A DNA stretch of 64,000 nucleotides from the NCBI RefSeq assembly GCF_016820655.1, contig NZ_WSFT01000040.1, positions 1 through 64,000 of the forward strand. The letters are read 5' to 3'. The notes below the pieces were generated by a model. It had not been told where the DNA came from. It ran no database searches and worked only from the letters and a program-made list of their open reading frames with translations. Position numbers and translations under genes: made by a program. Below are positions 18,061 through 26,136 of the stretch, in pieces. This stretch comes from Anaeromonas frigoriresistens. Its GTDB lineage: Bacteria > Bacillota > Clostridia > Tissierellales > SIT17. Within the stretch, counting starts at the first letter, position 1, and each line of letters opens with the position of its first letter.

Positions 18061-18732
18061 ATGAGTAATTATAGTGCTTTTGAGATAATAGGTCCAAAAA
18101 TGGTGGGACCTTCAAGTTCCCATACGGCGGGAGCTGCTAGATTAGGTAGGGTTGCTTCTAAACTAGTGATAGGAAAAATAGAAAAGGTTGAATTCCACTT
18201 GCATGGTTCTTTTGCAAAAACATATAAAGGTCATGGTACAGATAGAGCCTTGATGGCAGGGCTATTAGGAATGAAAGAAGATGATGAAAACTTAAAATAC
18301 TCATTAGAAATAGCAAAGGAAAATGGAATAGAATATCAATTTATTGAAGATGATTTAGGAGAGGTCCATCCTAATACAGTGAAATTTATTATATATCAAA
18401 GGGAAGGTAAAGATGTTGAGATAATGGGTTCTTCTATTGGCGGAGGAAATATAAAAGTTATAGAAATAAACGGGATGAAGTTAGAGTTTGTTGGTCAATA
18501 TCCTACCCTTATAACTAAGCACTTAGATAGTCCTGGAGTAGTATCTAAAATCACTAAAATATTATCTGATCATAATATAAATATTGCATTTATGAGTGTT
18601 TTTAGACAGGATAAAGGACAAGATGCTTTGATGGTTATTGAATCAGATAATAAATTAGATGAGGCTTTAGTTGAAGCAATAAATACTTCCTCAGAAAATA
18701 TAAAAGAAGTATATATAATAGAAGGACTGTAA
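18061..18732 (+). CDS. sdaAB: L-serine dehydratase, iron-sulfur type, beta subunit
   Basis: A 223-residue subunit of the [4Fe-4S] L-serine ammonia-lyase, which turns serine into pyruvate and ammonia. The N-terminal domain opens with the signature IIGPKMVGPSSSHTAGA (residues 9-25). A C-terminal ACT domain (about 148-223) begins at YPTLITKHLDSPGVVSKIT. AAAGGAGG precedes the ATG. The alpha subunit follows after 13 bases, so the two form an operon, with serine feeding fermentation. Confidence 0.95.
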   Translation: MSNYSAFEIIGPKMVGPSSSHTAGAARLGRVASKLVIGKIEKVEFHLHGSFAKTYKGHGTDRALMAGLLGMKEDDENLKYSLEIAKENGIEYQFIEDDLGEVHPNTVKFIIYQREGKDVEIMGSSIGGGNIKVIEINGMKLEFVGQYPTLITKHLDSPGVVSKITKILSDHNINIAFMSVFRQDKGQDALMVIESDNKLDEALVEAINTSSENIKEVYIIEGL

Positions 18733-18745
18733 GGATGGTGAAGAT

Positions 18746-19624
18746 ATGTATAATTTTAAAAATGGTAAGGAACTAATAAATATATGTAAGGAACAAGATA
18801 AAAAGATATGGGAAGTCATGCTTTTAAGAGAAGTTAAAAACTCAGAAAGAAGCTATGAAGAAATATTTGATCAGATGAAAGATAATGTCAATACCATGTT
18901 AATTGCAGTAGAGAAGGGAATAAATAGTGATAGAAAATCGATCAGTGGTTTAGTTGGTGGAGACGGCAAAAAACTAAAAGAAAGATATCTTAATGATAGA
19001 ACACTATCAGGTAAAAGAACTTTAAAAGCTACAGCGGGAGCAATGGCAGTATTAGAAGTAAATGCTTCAATGGGACAAATTGTAGCAGCACCTACAGCTG
19101 GTTCTTCAGGAATATTACCAGGGGTACTATATATGATTAAAGATGAGTTTCATGTGGATGATGATACTTTAGTTAAAGCCCTATTTACAGCATCAGCAAT
19201 AGGTTTTGTGATTGCTAAAAATGCTACAGTGTCAGGAGCAGATGGAGGTTGTCAAGCTGAGACAGGGTCAGCTGCTGCTATGGCTGCTGCAGCTCTAGTA
19301 GAGGTAGAAGGTGGTACTCCAGAAGAAGCTTTAAATGCAGCAGCTATGACTATCAAAAATATTTTAGGACTAGTATGTGATCCGATAGCAGGGTTAGTAG
19401 AGAGTCCTTGTGTAAAGAGAAATGCTATTGGAGCTACTAATGCATTAATATCAGCGGATATGGCCTTAGCTGGAATAGGGAGTATAATCCCTTTTGATGA
19501 AGTAGTAGAGGCAATGTATAATGTAGGGAAATCCATGTCTCCAACCCTAAAAGAAACAGCATTAGGAGGCTTAGCAGCTACTCCTACAGGGAGAAGAATA
19601 ACTAAAGAAATCTTTGGGGAATAA
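18746..19624 (+). CDS. sdaAA: L-serine dehydratase, iron-sulfur type, alpha subunit
   Basis: A 292-residue catalytic subunit. The cluster-binding cysteines are visible in GADGGCQAETGSA near residue 168, GLVCDPIAGL near 211 and ESPCVKRN near 222. The substrate loop APTAGSSGILPG lies near 116. The length is that of split two-subunit enzymes of Clostridia and Bacilli. It is translated with sdaAB and terminated by the hairpin at 19644-19679. The cluster is oxygen-sensitive, consistent with an anaerobe. Confidence 0.95.
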   Translation: MYNFKNGKELINICKEQDKKIWEVMLLREVKNSERSYEEIFDQMKDNVNTMLIAVEKGINSDRKSISGLVGGDGKKLKERYLNDRTLSGKRTLKATAGAMAVLEVNASMGQIVAAPTAGSSGILPGVLYMIKDEFHVDDDTLVKALFTASAIGFVIAKNATVSGADGGCQAETGSAAAMAAAALVEVEGGTPEEALNAAAMTIKNILGLVCDPIAGLVESPCVKRNAIGATNALISADMALAGIGSIIPFDEVVEAMYNVGKSMSPTLKETALGGLAATPTGRRITKEIFGE

Positions 19625-19643
19625 TTGGGATGATTAATAATTT

Positions 19644-19679
19644 AATCTTAGGTTACATAGAAATATGGAACCTAAGATT
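19644..19679 (+). terminator. Terminator after sdaAA
   Basis: AATCTTAGGTT (19644-19654) pairs with AACCTAAGATT (19669-19679), followed by T-rich sequence. Confidence 0.85.
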
Positions 19680-19702
19680 TTTTATTATACTTTAAAGCGT
19701 AC

Positions 19703-19737
19703 CAATACACTTTTGTTATAAACTCAAAAGTGTATTG
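19703..19737 (+). promoter_or_regulatory. 12-bp inverted repeat upstream of the ECF S-component gene
   Basis: CAATACACTTTT (19703-19714) and AAAAGTGTATTG (19726-19737) flank an 11-base loop, 60 bases before the start codon. There is no T run after it, so an operator or leader hairpin is likelier than a terminator. It is too small for a known riboswitch. Confidence 0.45.
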
Positions 19738-19796
19738 CAATTTCTTCTTTAAATTCATATAATTTAAGTGAAATATCAATTAAAGGGGGAATTGTA

Positions 19797-20339
19797 TTGG
19801 AAAGAGCAGTAAAAAATGAAATGAAAATGTTCAATAGTACTAAGGATATGGTGATCACATCTTTATTGATAGGTCTAGTATTCATTTTTACCAAATTTAT
19901 TAATATTCGTCTTCCTATATCTATCAATGGAGGATTAATACACATGGGGACTGTGATGCTTGTTATTACTTCTATTAATTTTGGTAAGAAGAAAGGAGCT
20001 ATATCAGGAGCCTTTGGTATGGCTATATTTGATATAGTATCTGGATGGACAGCATGGGCACCCTTTACTTTTGTGGTAAGAGGAGTTATGGGATACATAA
20101 TAGGAAGAATATCTGAGAAGAAAGATGGTAAAAGTGTAATATATAATTTTATAGCTGTTATAATAGGTGGTATATGGATGATCGGGGGATATTACTTAAC
20201 TGAGTATATACTATATGGTAATTTTTTTGCTCCAGTAACTTCTATACCAGGAAATGCAATTCAAATTGCTTTAGCACTTGTTATAGGAATACCATTATCA
20301 TTAATTATTAAAAAATCTAATGTGAATAAATATATATAG
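19797..20339 (+). CDS. ECF transporter S component, possibly for vitamin B6
   Basis: A 180-residue integral membrane substrate-binding subunit of an energy-coupling factor transporter, with about six helices. The SINGGLIHMGTVMLVI segment and the GAFGMAIFDIVSGWTAWAP segment are typical S-component regions. It needs the shared EcfA/A'/T module encoded elsewhere. The start is TTG 19797 after AAAGGGGG. The PLP-enzyme gene follows after 11 bases, making vitamin B6 the best guess for the substrate, but this is inferred from context only. Confidence 0.8.
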   Translation: MERAVKNEMKMFNSTKDMVITSLLIGLVFIFTKFINIRLPISINGGLIHMGTVMLVITSINFGKKKGAISGAFGMAIFDIVSGWTAWAPFTFVVRGVMGYIIGRISEKKDGKSVIYNFIAVIIGGIWMIGGYYLTEYILYGNFFAPVTSIPGNAIQIALALVIGIPLSLIIKKSNVNKYI

Positions 20340-20350
20340 GAGGTATTAAG

Positions 20351-21481
20351 ATGGATAAATTGATAATGACACCAGGACCTACTGAATGTAGTGAAGAGGT
20401 AAGAAGAGCATTAGCTATAAAAAATACTAATACTGATATGGATAAAGATTTTTTTGAACTTTACGAAAATACCTGTAGAAAGGCAAAGAAACTTATAAAT
20501 TCAGAAAAATCCACAGCTATAATAATGCTGGGAGAAGCAATATTAGGTCTGGAAAGTGCTTGTGCCTCATTTATAGAAGAAGGAGATAAGGTTTTATGTG
20601 TTGATAATGGAATCTTTGGCAGGGGATTTGGAGATTTTATAGAGATGTATGGAGGAGAGGCAGTACACTTTAAAGGAGACTATAGGAAAGGAATAGATAT
20701 AGAAGATTTAGAGCGTTTTATAGACGAAAAAGGCCCCTTTAAATTGGCTACTTTAGTCCATTGTGAAACTCCTACAGGAGTTACAAATCCTATTGATAAA
20801 ATTTGTCCTTTACTCAAGAACAAGGGAATACTATCAATAGTTGATGCAGTATCTTCCTATGGTGGGGAAGAAATACACATGGATGATTGGGATATAGATG
20901 TACTTTTAGCTGGAACTCAAAAATGTCTATCTGTTACCTCTGGAGGAACTCTTCTTTTCTTAAGTGATAGAGCAAAAGAAATACTAATAAATAGGAAAAG
21001 TAGTATAAGAAGCTATTATGCTAATCTTAAAAATTGGCTAAATGTAATAGAAGAACAAAAATTTCCTTATACTCATTCTGATGCTATGATAAATTCAATC
21101 AATGTAGCCTTAGAGAGAACAATAAATAGGGGAGATTTTGTTAAGGCTCATAGAGAATTAGCTGAAAAGATAAGAGAGACTTTCTTGAGTTGTGGATTTA
21201 ATATATATCCTCAAGAATACTTTTCTAACACATTAACTGCTATTGAATTACCAGAAGGTATTAGCTTTGATGATATGTTTAATTACCTAAATAGAGAAAA
21301 GAATATTGTCATAGGAGGTAGTGTCGGAGAATTTAAAGGTAAGCTATTTAGAGTAGGTCATATGGGAGAAAATGCTAAAGAAGAAAAGATATATATCCTT
21401 CTAAAGGCATTAGATGAATATTTTGAATCTATAAAGATAAGTTTAGATAAAAAACTTCATATTGAATTTTCTAAAAAATAA
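20351..21481 (+). CDS. Class V aminotransferase (alanine-glyoxylate type)
   Basis: A 376-residue fold-type I PLP enzyme. The opening MTPGPTECSEEVRRA is the subfamily mark. The Asp that holds the PLP pyridine lies in SIVDAVSSYGG near residue 168, and the Schiff-base Lys lies in LLAGTQKCLSVTSGG near 195. Relatives include serine-glyoxylate and alanine-glyoxylate transaminases and pyridoxamine-pyruvate transaminase. AGGAGG precedes the ATG. Being co-operonic with an ECF S component makes a vitamin-B6 salvage role possible; a general amino-acid role is equally allowed. Confidence 0.85.
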   Translation: MDKLIMTPGPTECSEEVRRALAIKNTNTDMDKDFFELYENTCRKAKKLINSEKSTAIIMLGEAILGLESACASFIEEGDKVLCVDNGIFGRGFGDFIEMYGGEAVHFKGDYRKGIDIEDLERFIDEKGPFKLATLVHCETPTGVTNPIDKICPLLKNKGILSIVDAVSSYGGEEIHMDDWDIDVLLAGTQKCLSVTSGGTLLFLSDRAKEILINRKSSIRSYYANLKNWLNVIEEQKFPYTHSDAMINSINVALERTINRGDFVKAHRELAEKIRETFLSCGFNIYPQEYFSNTLTAIELPEGISFDDMFNYLNREKNIVIGGSVGEFKGKLFRVGHMGENAKEEKIYILLKALDEYFESIKISLDKKLHIEFSKK

Positions 21482-21504
21482 GGTTAGGATATTCTAACCT
21501 TATT
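21477..21504 (+). terminator. Terminator after the aminotransferase
   Basis: AATAAGGTTAG (21477-21487) pairs with CTAACCTTATT (21494-21504), followed by T. The left arm overlaps the stop codon. Confidence 0.9.
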
Positions 21505-21590
21505 TTTTAAATTATCAGATTATGTTTTTAAGGTGAATTTATTGGGTATATAATCTATGTTGCTATATAAAGTAGGAAGTAGGTGGTGAT

Positions 21591-22088
21591 ATGTCTCATA
21601 AGTACAATGCAGAAGAATTATATAAAATTACTATAGATAAACTAGAAGAACGAGGAGTTAATATAGAGGATATAGCTGAATTAGTAATGCAATTACAAGC
21701 AAAGTACAATGACAAATTAACTATTGAATACTGTAAAGAAAATATAGAAAGAGTTTTACAAAAAAGGGAAGTAATGAATGCAATATTTACAGGTGTAGCT
21801 TTAGATGAATTAGCAGAGAAAAAGCAATTACCTTCTCCTTTACAGGAAATTGTAGAGAGTGATGAAGGTCTATATGGAATAGATGAAATCATCCCCCTTT
21901 CTATAGTGAATGTATATGGAACAATAGGCCTTACTAATTATGGATATTTAGATAAAGAGAAGATAGGTATAATTAAAGACCTTGATAATAAAGAGAAACA
22001 GGGAAAGGCAGTACACACATTTATGGATGATTTAGTATCAGCTATAGCTGCAGCTGCTGCTAGTAGAATAGCTCATTCAGTTGAGTAA
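21591..22088 (+). CDS. Phosphatidylglycerophosphatase A family protein
   Basis: A 165-residue protein matching the Firmicute YutG/PgpA-like branch. In the family, PgpA removes phosphate from phosphatidylglycerophosphate. Visible segments are the ALDELAEKKQLPSPL region near residue 65, GIDEIIPLSIVNVYGTIG near 97-114 and the closing HTFMDDLVSAIAAAAASRI. GTAGGTGGTGAT precedes the ATG. Unlike membrane-bound E. coli PgpA, this branch looks soluble or peripheral, so the substrate is not certain. Confidence 0.8.
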   Translation: MSHKYNAEELYKITIDKLEERGVNIEDIAELVMQLQAKYNDKLTIEYCKENIERVLQKREVMNAIFTGVALDELAEKKQLPSPLQEIVESDEGLYGIDEIIPLSIVNVYGTIGLTNYGYLDKEKIGIIKDLDNKEKQGKAVHTFMDDLVSAIAAAAASRIAHSVE

Positions 22089-22153
22089 TTAGCAGATAAG
22101 CTAAGGCTTTGTTACATAAAGTAAATGATCTAAAAACTTAAAGGAGGAATTTT

Positions 22154-23794
22154 ATGAGTATGTTTTGTTATCAATGCCAGGAGACAGCAAAGAACGAAGG
22201 ATGTACTGTAGTAGGGGTATGTGGGAAAAAAGAGGATGTAGCTAAACTTCAAGATCTTCTTATATACACCTTAAAAGGAATATCTGAAATAGTTATAAGA
22301 GGAAGTTTGGATGTAAAAGAGTTAGACGAGGCTAACAAGAATTTAGTTAATAGTCTATTTGTAACTATAACTAATGCAAACTTCGATGAAAATGCAATAG
22401 CTAAAGAGATAGAAAAAATGATTAAAATAAGAGATGATTTAAGAAGTAGGATAGATGAGGATAATCTTCATGATGCAGCTACTTTCACAGTGGAATCAAG
22501 AGAAGATATGCTAAGAAAAGGTTCAGAAGTTGGAGTATTATCCACAAAGGATGAAGATGTACGTTCTCTAAGAGAATTAGTTACATATGGAGTTAAAGGA
22601 ATGGCAGCATATACTGCTCATGCAGCTCATTTAGATATTGAGGATATGGACATATATGAATTCATTTATAAAGCATTAGCTTTCACCTTAGATGATACTT
22701 TATCTGTAGATGATTTAGTAGCATTAACCTTAGAGACAGGGGAACATGGAGTTAAGGCTATGGCAGCATTAGATGAGGCAAATACTTCTACCTATGGTAA
22801 TCCAGAAATTACAGAAGTTAATATAGGAGTTAGAAACAATCCTGCAATATTAGTATCTGGACATGATCTTAGAGATTTTGAACAATTATTAGAGCAGACT
22901 AAAGATACGGGAGTAGATGTATATACACATAGTGAAATGTTACCGGCTAACTATTATCCAGCATTTAAGAAGTATGATCACTTTGTAGGAAATTACGGAA
23001 ACTCTTGGTGGAAGCAAATTGAAGAATTTGATACTTTTAATGGACCTATATTATTTACTACTAATTGTATTGTGCCTCCAAGAAAAGAAGAAATTAGACA
23101 AAGGATATTTACTTCAGGAGCTTCAGGATATCCAGGATGCACTCATATAACAGAAAATGAAGATGGTGTTAAAGACTTCTCTGAAATTATAGAGATGGCA
23201 AAAACTTTAGATTCTCCTACAGAAATAGAAAAGGGAAGTATAGTAGGTGGATTTGCTCACGAGCAGGTATTCCAATTAGCAGATAAGGTTGTAGATGCAG
23301 TAAAAAGTGGAGCAATTAAAAAGTTCTTCGTGATGGCAGGTTGTGATGGAAGAATGAAATCAAGAGAATATTATACTGAATTTGCTAAAGAACTTCCAGA
23401 AGATACAGTTATTTTAACAGCAGGCTGTGCTAAATATAGATATAATAAATTAAACTTAGGTGATATAGGTGGAATACCAAGAGTACTTGATGCAGGTCAA
23501 TGTAATGACTCTTATTCCTTAGCAGTTATAGCATTAAAACTTAAGGAGATATTTGAGCTTGAAGATATAAATGAGCTTCCAATAGAGTATAATATTGCAT
23601 GGTATGAGCAAAAAGCAGTTATAGTGTTACTTGCTTTATTATATTTAGGAGTGAAGGATATACATTTAGGGCCAACACTACCAGCATTCTTATCAGCAAA
23701 TGTAGCTAATGTATTGGTTGATAAATTTGGTATATCAGGAATAAGTACAGTAGAAGAAGATGTAAATGAATTTATGGCTGAACCAACAGCTTAA
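22154..23794 (+). CDS. hcp: Hydroxylamine reductase (hybrid cluster protein)
   Basis: A 546-residue cytoplasmic redox enzyme. The N-terminal cubane cluster site is C5-x2-C8-x8-C17-x5-C23. The hybrid-cluster ligands are seen in [37 protein letters not shown] and [11 protein letters not shown]. The length is that of the strict-anaerobe class. It reduces hydroxylamine to ammonia in vitro and is linked to nitric oxide defence in vivo. AAAGGAGG precedes the ATG. No hcr reductase gene is adjacent; the Dps-like stress protein follows. Confidence 0.96.
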   Translation: MSMFCYQCQETAKNEGCTVVGVCGKKEDVAKLQDLLIYTLKGISEIVIRGSLDVKELDEANKNLVNSLFVTITNANFDENAIAKEIEKMIKIRDDLRSRIDEDNLHDAATFTVESREDMLRKGSEVGVLSTKDEDVRSLRELVTYGVKGMAAYTAHAAHLDIEDMDIYEFIYKALAFTLDDTLSVDDLVALTLETGEHGVKAMAALDEANTSTYGNPEITEVNIGVRNNPAILVSGHDLRDFEQLLEQTKDTGVDVYTHSEMLPANYYPAFKKYDHFVGNYGNSWWKQIEEFDTFNGPILFTTNCIVPPRKEEIRQRIFTSGASGYPGCTHITENEDGVKDFSEIIEMAKTLDSPTEIEKGSIVGGFAHEQVFQLADKVVDAVKSGAIKKFFVMAGCDGRMKSREYYTEFAKELPEDTVILTAGCAKYRYNKLNLGDIGGIPRVLDAGQCNDSYSLAVIALKLKEIFELEDINELPIEYNIAWYEQKAVIVLLALLYLGVKDIHLGPTLPAFLSANVANVLVDKFGISGISTVEEDVNEFMAEPTA

Positions 23795-23814
23795 AATATA
23801 ATTTTAACTGCAAT

Positions 23815-23844
23815 AAAACAGGATGTTTTTAAGCATCCTGTTTT
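23815..23844 (+). terminator. Terminator after hcp
   Basis: AAAACAGGATG (23815-23825) pairs with CATCCTGTTTT (23834-23844), then T. Confidence 0.85.
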
Positions 23845-23955
23845 TAATTTAAATGCTTAATGAAAATAATTATCAAAAACTATCGATTTTTTGAATATTT
23901 TCTATTAGAATGGGCATATATAGAATACAGAAAATATATAGGAGGTTGATAAAAG

Positions 23956-24423
23956 ATGGCAGATATTAATTTAGATAATCAAGGTAAAAAGGAGATAGCT
24001 GATGGATTAAATATATATTTAGCTAATCTTCATGTTTTATATACAAAGCTTCATAACTATCATTGGAATATCAAAGGAAAGAATTTCTTCCAATTACATT
24101 CAAAATTAGAAGAACTATATGATCATACAGCAGAAGAAATAGATGAGGTGGCAGAAAGAATACTTCAATTAGGACATAAACCTGATGCTACAATGAAGAC
24201 TTATCTAGAAAAAGCTCAATTAAAAGAAGCGGAAAGTAAGAATTATAATGGAGAAGAGGTAATTAACTCTCTATTAGAAGACTTTAAGAAATTAATACAA
24301 GAATTAAGAAAAGGTATAGAGCTATCAGGTAAATATAATGATGAGGTTACAACAGATATGGCTATAGGTACCTTAGCGCATCTTGAAAAGAATGTATGGA
24401 TGCTAGAATCTTATCTAGGATAA
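23956..24423 (+). CDS. Dps/ferritin-like DNA-protection protein
   Basis: A 155-residue four-helix protein. The Dps ferroxidase ligands are in YTKLHNYHWNIKGKNFFQLH (His pair) near residues 29-48 and HTAEEIDEVAERIL (Asp/Glu) near 57-70. Dps dodecamers oxidise and store iron with peroxide and shield DNA. AGGAGG lies before the ATG. It is a single-gene unit with terminators on both sides; no clear PerR or Fur box was seen upstream. Confidence 0.92.
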   Translation: MADINLDNQGKKEIADGLNIYLANLHVLYTKLHNYHWNIKGKNFFQLHSKLEELYDHTAEEIDEVAERILQLGHKPDATMKTYLEKAQLKEAESKNYNGEEVINSLLEDFKKLIQELRKGIELSGKYNDEVTTDMAIGTLAHLEKNVWMLESYLG

Positions 24424-24427
24424 TATA

Positions 24428-24450
24428 AATCTCGGGCTTAGCCCGAGATT
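24428..24450 (+). terminator. Terminator after the dps-like gene
   Basis: AATCTCGGGC and GCCCGAGATT with a 3-base loop, followed by T tract. Confidence 0.92.
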
Positions 24451-24556
24451 TTTTATTGCTTAATTACAGATATAAATTATATATTATGTTATAATAATTA
24501 TTTGTGAATATTGTATACTTATATAAAAGAAGTTAAAGGAAAGAAGGTCAGGATAA

Positions 24557-24907
24557 ATGAGGATTTTAAGACAATTTGGTATTATTATAGGTATCTTTAT
24601 GGTGGGAGAATTTATAAATAATATTTTACATGTACCTATTCCTGGTAATATTATTGGAATGGTTTTATTATTTATAGCTTTACATTCAAAAGTAATTAAA
24701 CTAGAAATGATAGAAGAAGTAAGTGAGTTTTTACTTAAACATCTAGCATTTTTCTTTATTGCGCCGGGAGTAGCATTGATAGCCTTATTAGATCGATTAA
24801 GTAGTGTATGGTTGAGTTTTGGATTGATTCTTATCATATCGACAATTTTGGTCATGGGAATCACAGGAGTAGTAGTACAACAGGTAATAAGAAGAGGTGA
24901 AAAGTAA
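24557..24907 (+). CDS. lrgA: CidA/LrgA family holin-like protein
   Basis: A 116-residue membrane protein with four hydrophobic helices. The segment PIPGNIIGMVLLF (residues 34-46) and FLLKHLAFFFIAPGVALI (residues 73-90) are the family's hallmarks. LrgA/CidA proteins act with LrgB in murein hydrolase control or in pyruvate/glycolate transport. Translation of lrgB is coupled by a TAATG overlap at 24905-24909. Upstream AAGGAAAGAAGG is the ribosome binding region. Confidence 0.9.
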   Translation: MRILRQFGIIIGIFMVGEFINNILHVPIPGNIIGMVLLFIALHSKVIKLEMIEEVSEFLLKHLAFFFIAPGVALIALLDRLSSVWLSFGLILIISTILVMGITGVVVQQVIRRGEK

Positions 24908-25599
24908 TGGATTGGTTTATTGATACTCCTTATTTTGGTATATTAATTTCTATTGTTATGTTTGAAATAGGATTATATATAAATAAAAAAACAAAGATAC
25001 CAGTATTACATCCTCTATTAATAAGTATTGGACTTATAATCGGAATTTTATTAGCTTTTGATATATCTTTAGAAACATATGAAAAGGGTGGTAATATGAT
25101 TTCCTTCTTTTTAGGACCAGTTACAGTTACCCTTGCAGTGCCTTTATATAAAAAAATAGATTTATTAAAAAAACATACTAAACCAATACTTATTGGTATT
25201 ATTGTTGGTGTTTTTACATCTATTCTAAGTGTAGTAGGATTAACTAAATTATTTGGATATGAGGATGAAATGATATACTCTTTAATACCTAAGTCGATAA
25301 CTACTCCCATAGGAATAGAGGTGTCTGAATCTATAGGGGGCATACCATCAATAACAGTGGTATCAATAATAGTAACAGGTATAATCGGTGCTATTGTTGC
25401 ACCATTTGTATGTAAAATATTTAGAATAGAGGACAAAGTAGCTAAGGGTATTGCAATAGGGACTTCATCCCATGCGGTAGGTACATCTAAAGCTATGGAA
25501 ATGGGAGAAACAGAAGGAGCAATGAGCGGATTAGCCATAGGGTTGGCAGGGTTATTGACAGCAGTAATAGTGCCAATATTATTGATAGTTCTAGATTAA
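24907..25599 (+). CDS. lrgB: LrgB family protein
   Basis: A 230-residue membrane protein. About six helices are evident, with the conserved PLYKKIDLLKKHTKPILIG segment near residue 78, LIPKSITTPIGIEVSE near 127 and GTSSHAVGTSKAMEMGE near 185. These are the LrgB signatures (now linked to plastidic glycolate/glycerate transporters). It overlaps lrgA by one base, forming a two-gene operon whose end merges with the MarR operator region. Confidence 0.93.
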   Translation: MDWFIDTPYFGILISIVMFEIGLYINKKTKIPVLHPLLISIGLIIGILLAFDISLETYEKGGNMISFFLGPVTVTLAVPLYKKIDLLKKHTKPILIGIIVGVFTSILSVVGLTKLFGYEDEMIYSLIPKSITTPIGIEVSESIGGIPSITVVSIIVTGIIGAIVAPFVCKIFRIEDKVAKGIAIGTSSHAVGTSKAMEMGETEGAMSGLAIGLAGLLTAVIVPILLIVLD

Positions 25600-25620
25600 A
25601 TTATCTAGAGCTATTTTTAT

Positions 25621-25680
25621 ATTCTAATATAGTTGACTTATCAACTATATTAGAATATAATGGTTGATAAGTCAACTATA
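25621..25680 (+). promoter_or_regulatory. Promoter and paired operator of the MarR/ABC operon
   Basis: TTGACT (25633-25638), 17 bases, TATAAT (25656-25661) forms a near-consensus promoter. The -35 lies inside palindrome AGTTGA-CTTA-TCAACT (25631-25646, extendable to a 16-bp stem 25621-25656). A second copy, GTTGA-TAAG-TCAAC (25663-25676), lies just after the -10. The cores TTGACTTATCAA and TTGATAAGTCAA are exact reverse complements. This fits autorepression by the adjacent MarR protein. Confidence 0.8.
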
Positions 25681-25694
25681 TTGGGGAGGCATTT

Positions 25695-26126
25695 ATGAAT
25701 AGGGAGCACATAGGAAAGTATTTAGGAATGATTCATAGGTTACATATTACACTTATTGATAAACGATTAGAGCCCTATGATATAAGTCATGGACAGCTTT
25801 TTTTATTATTAGCAATATACAATAAAGAAGGTATAACTCAAAATGATTTATGTGAGATGTACAAGATAGATAAGGCTGCAGTGAGTAAAAGTATTAAAAA
25901 ATTGATAGATGAAGATTTTTTAATTAGAGAAAGAGACAATAAAGATAAAAGAAAGCAATTACTATATCTAACTAATAAAGCGAAGAATTTTGAAGGAGAA
26001 TTTAGAAGTGTATTACAGGCAATAGAAGAAGATAGTACTAAAGGATTATCAATGGATGAATTAAATAGCTTTTTTAATGTTTCAAATAAAATAATAGATA
26101 ATTTGTCTAATAAATTATCTATATAA
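25695..26126 (+). CDS. MarR family transcriptional regulator
   Basis: A 143-residue winged-helix regulator. The DNA-binding region runs from about residue 45 to 95: GITQNDLCEMYKIDKAAVSK is the helix-turn-helix and LIRERDNKDKRKQLLYLT is the wing. Dimerisation helices lie at both ends. GGGGAGG precedes the ATG. It is the first gene of an operon with two ABC half-transporters, 10 bases from the first. The operator pair upstream suggests it represses itself and the exporter until a ligand, perhaps a toxic compound, binds. Confidence 0.92.
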   Translation: MNREHIGKYLGMIHRLHITLIDKRLEPYDISHGQLFLLLAIYNKEGITQNDLCEMYKIDKAAVSKSIKKLIDEDFLIRERDNKDKRKQLLYLTNKAKNFEGEFRSVLQAIEEDSTKGLSMDELNSFFNVSNKIIDNLSNKLSI

Positions 26127-26136
26127 GGAGGATTGA

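Noticed and set aside
25621-25656. 16-bp stem as a terminator of lrgAB
   Set aside because: No T run follows it, and it coincides exactly with the -35 operator, so regulation is the better reading.
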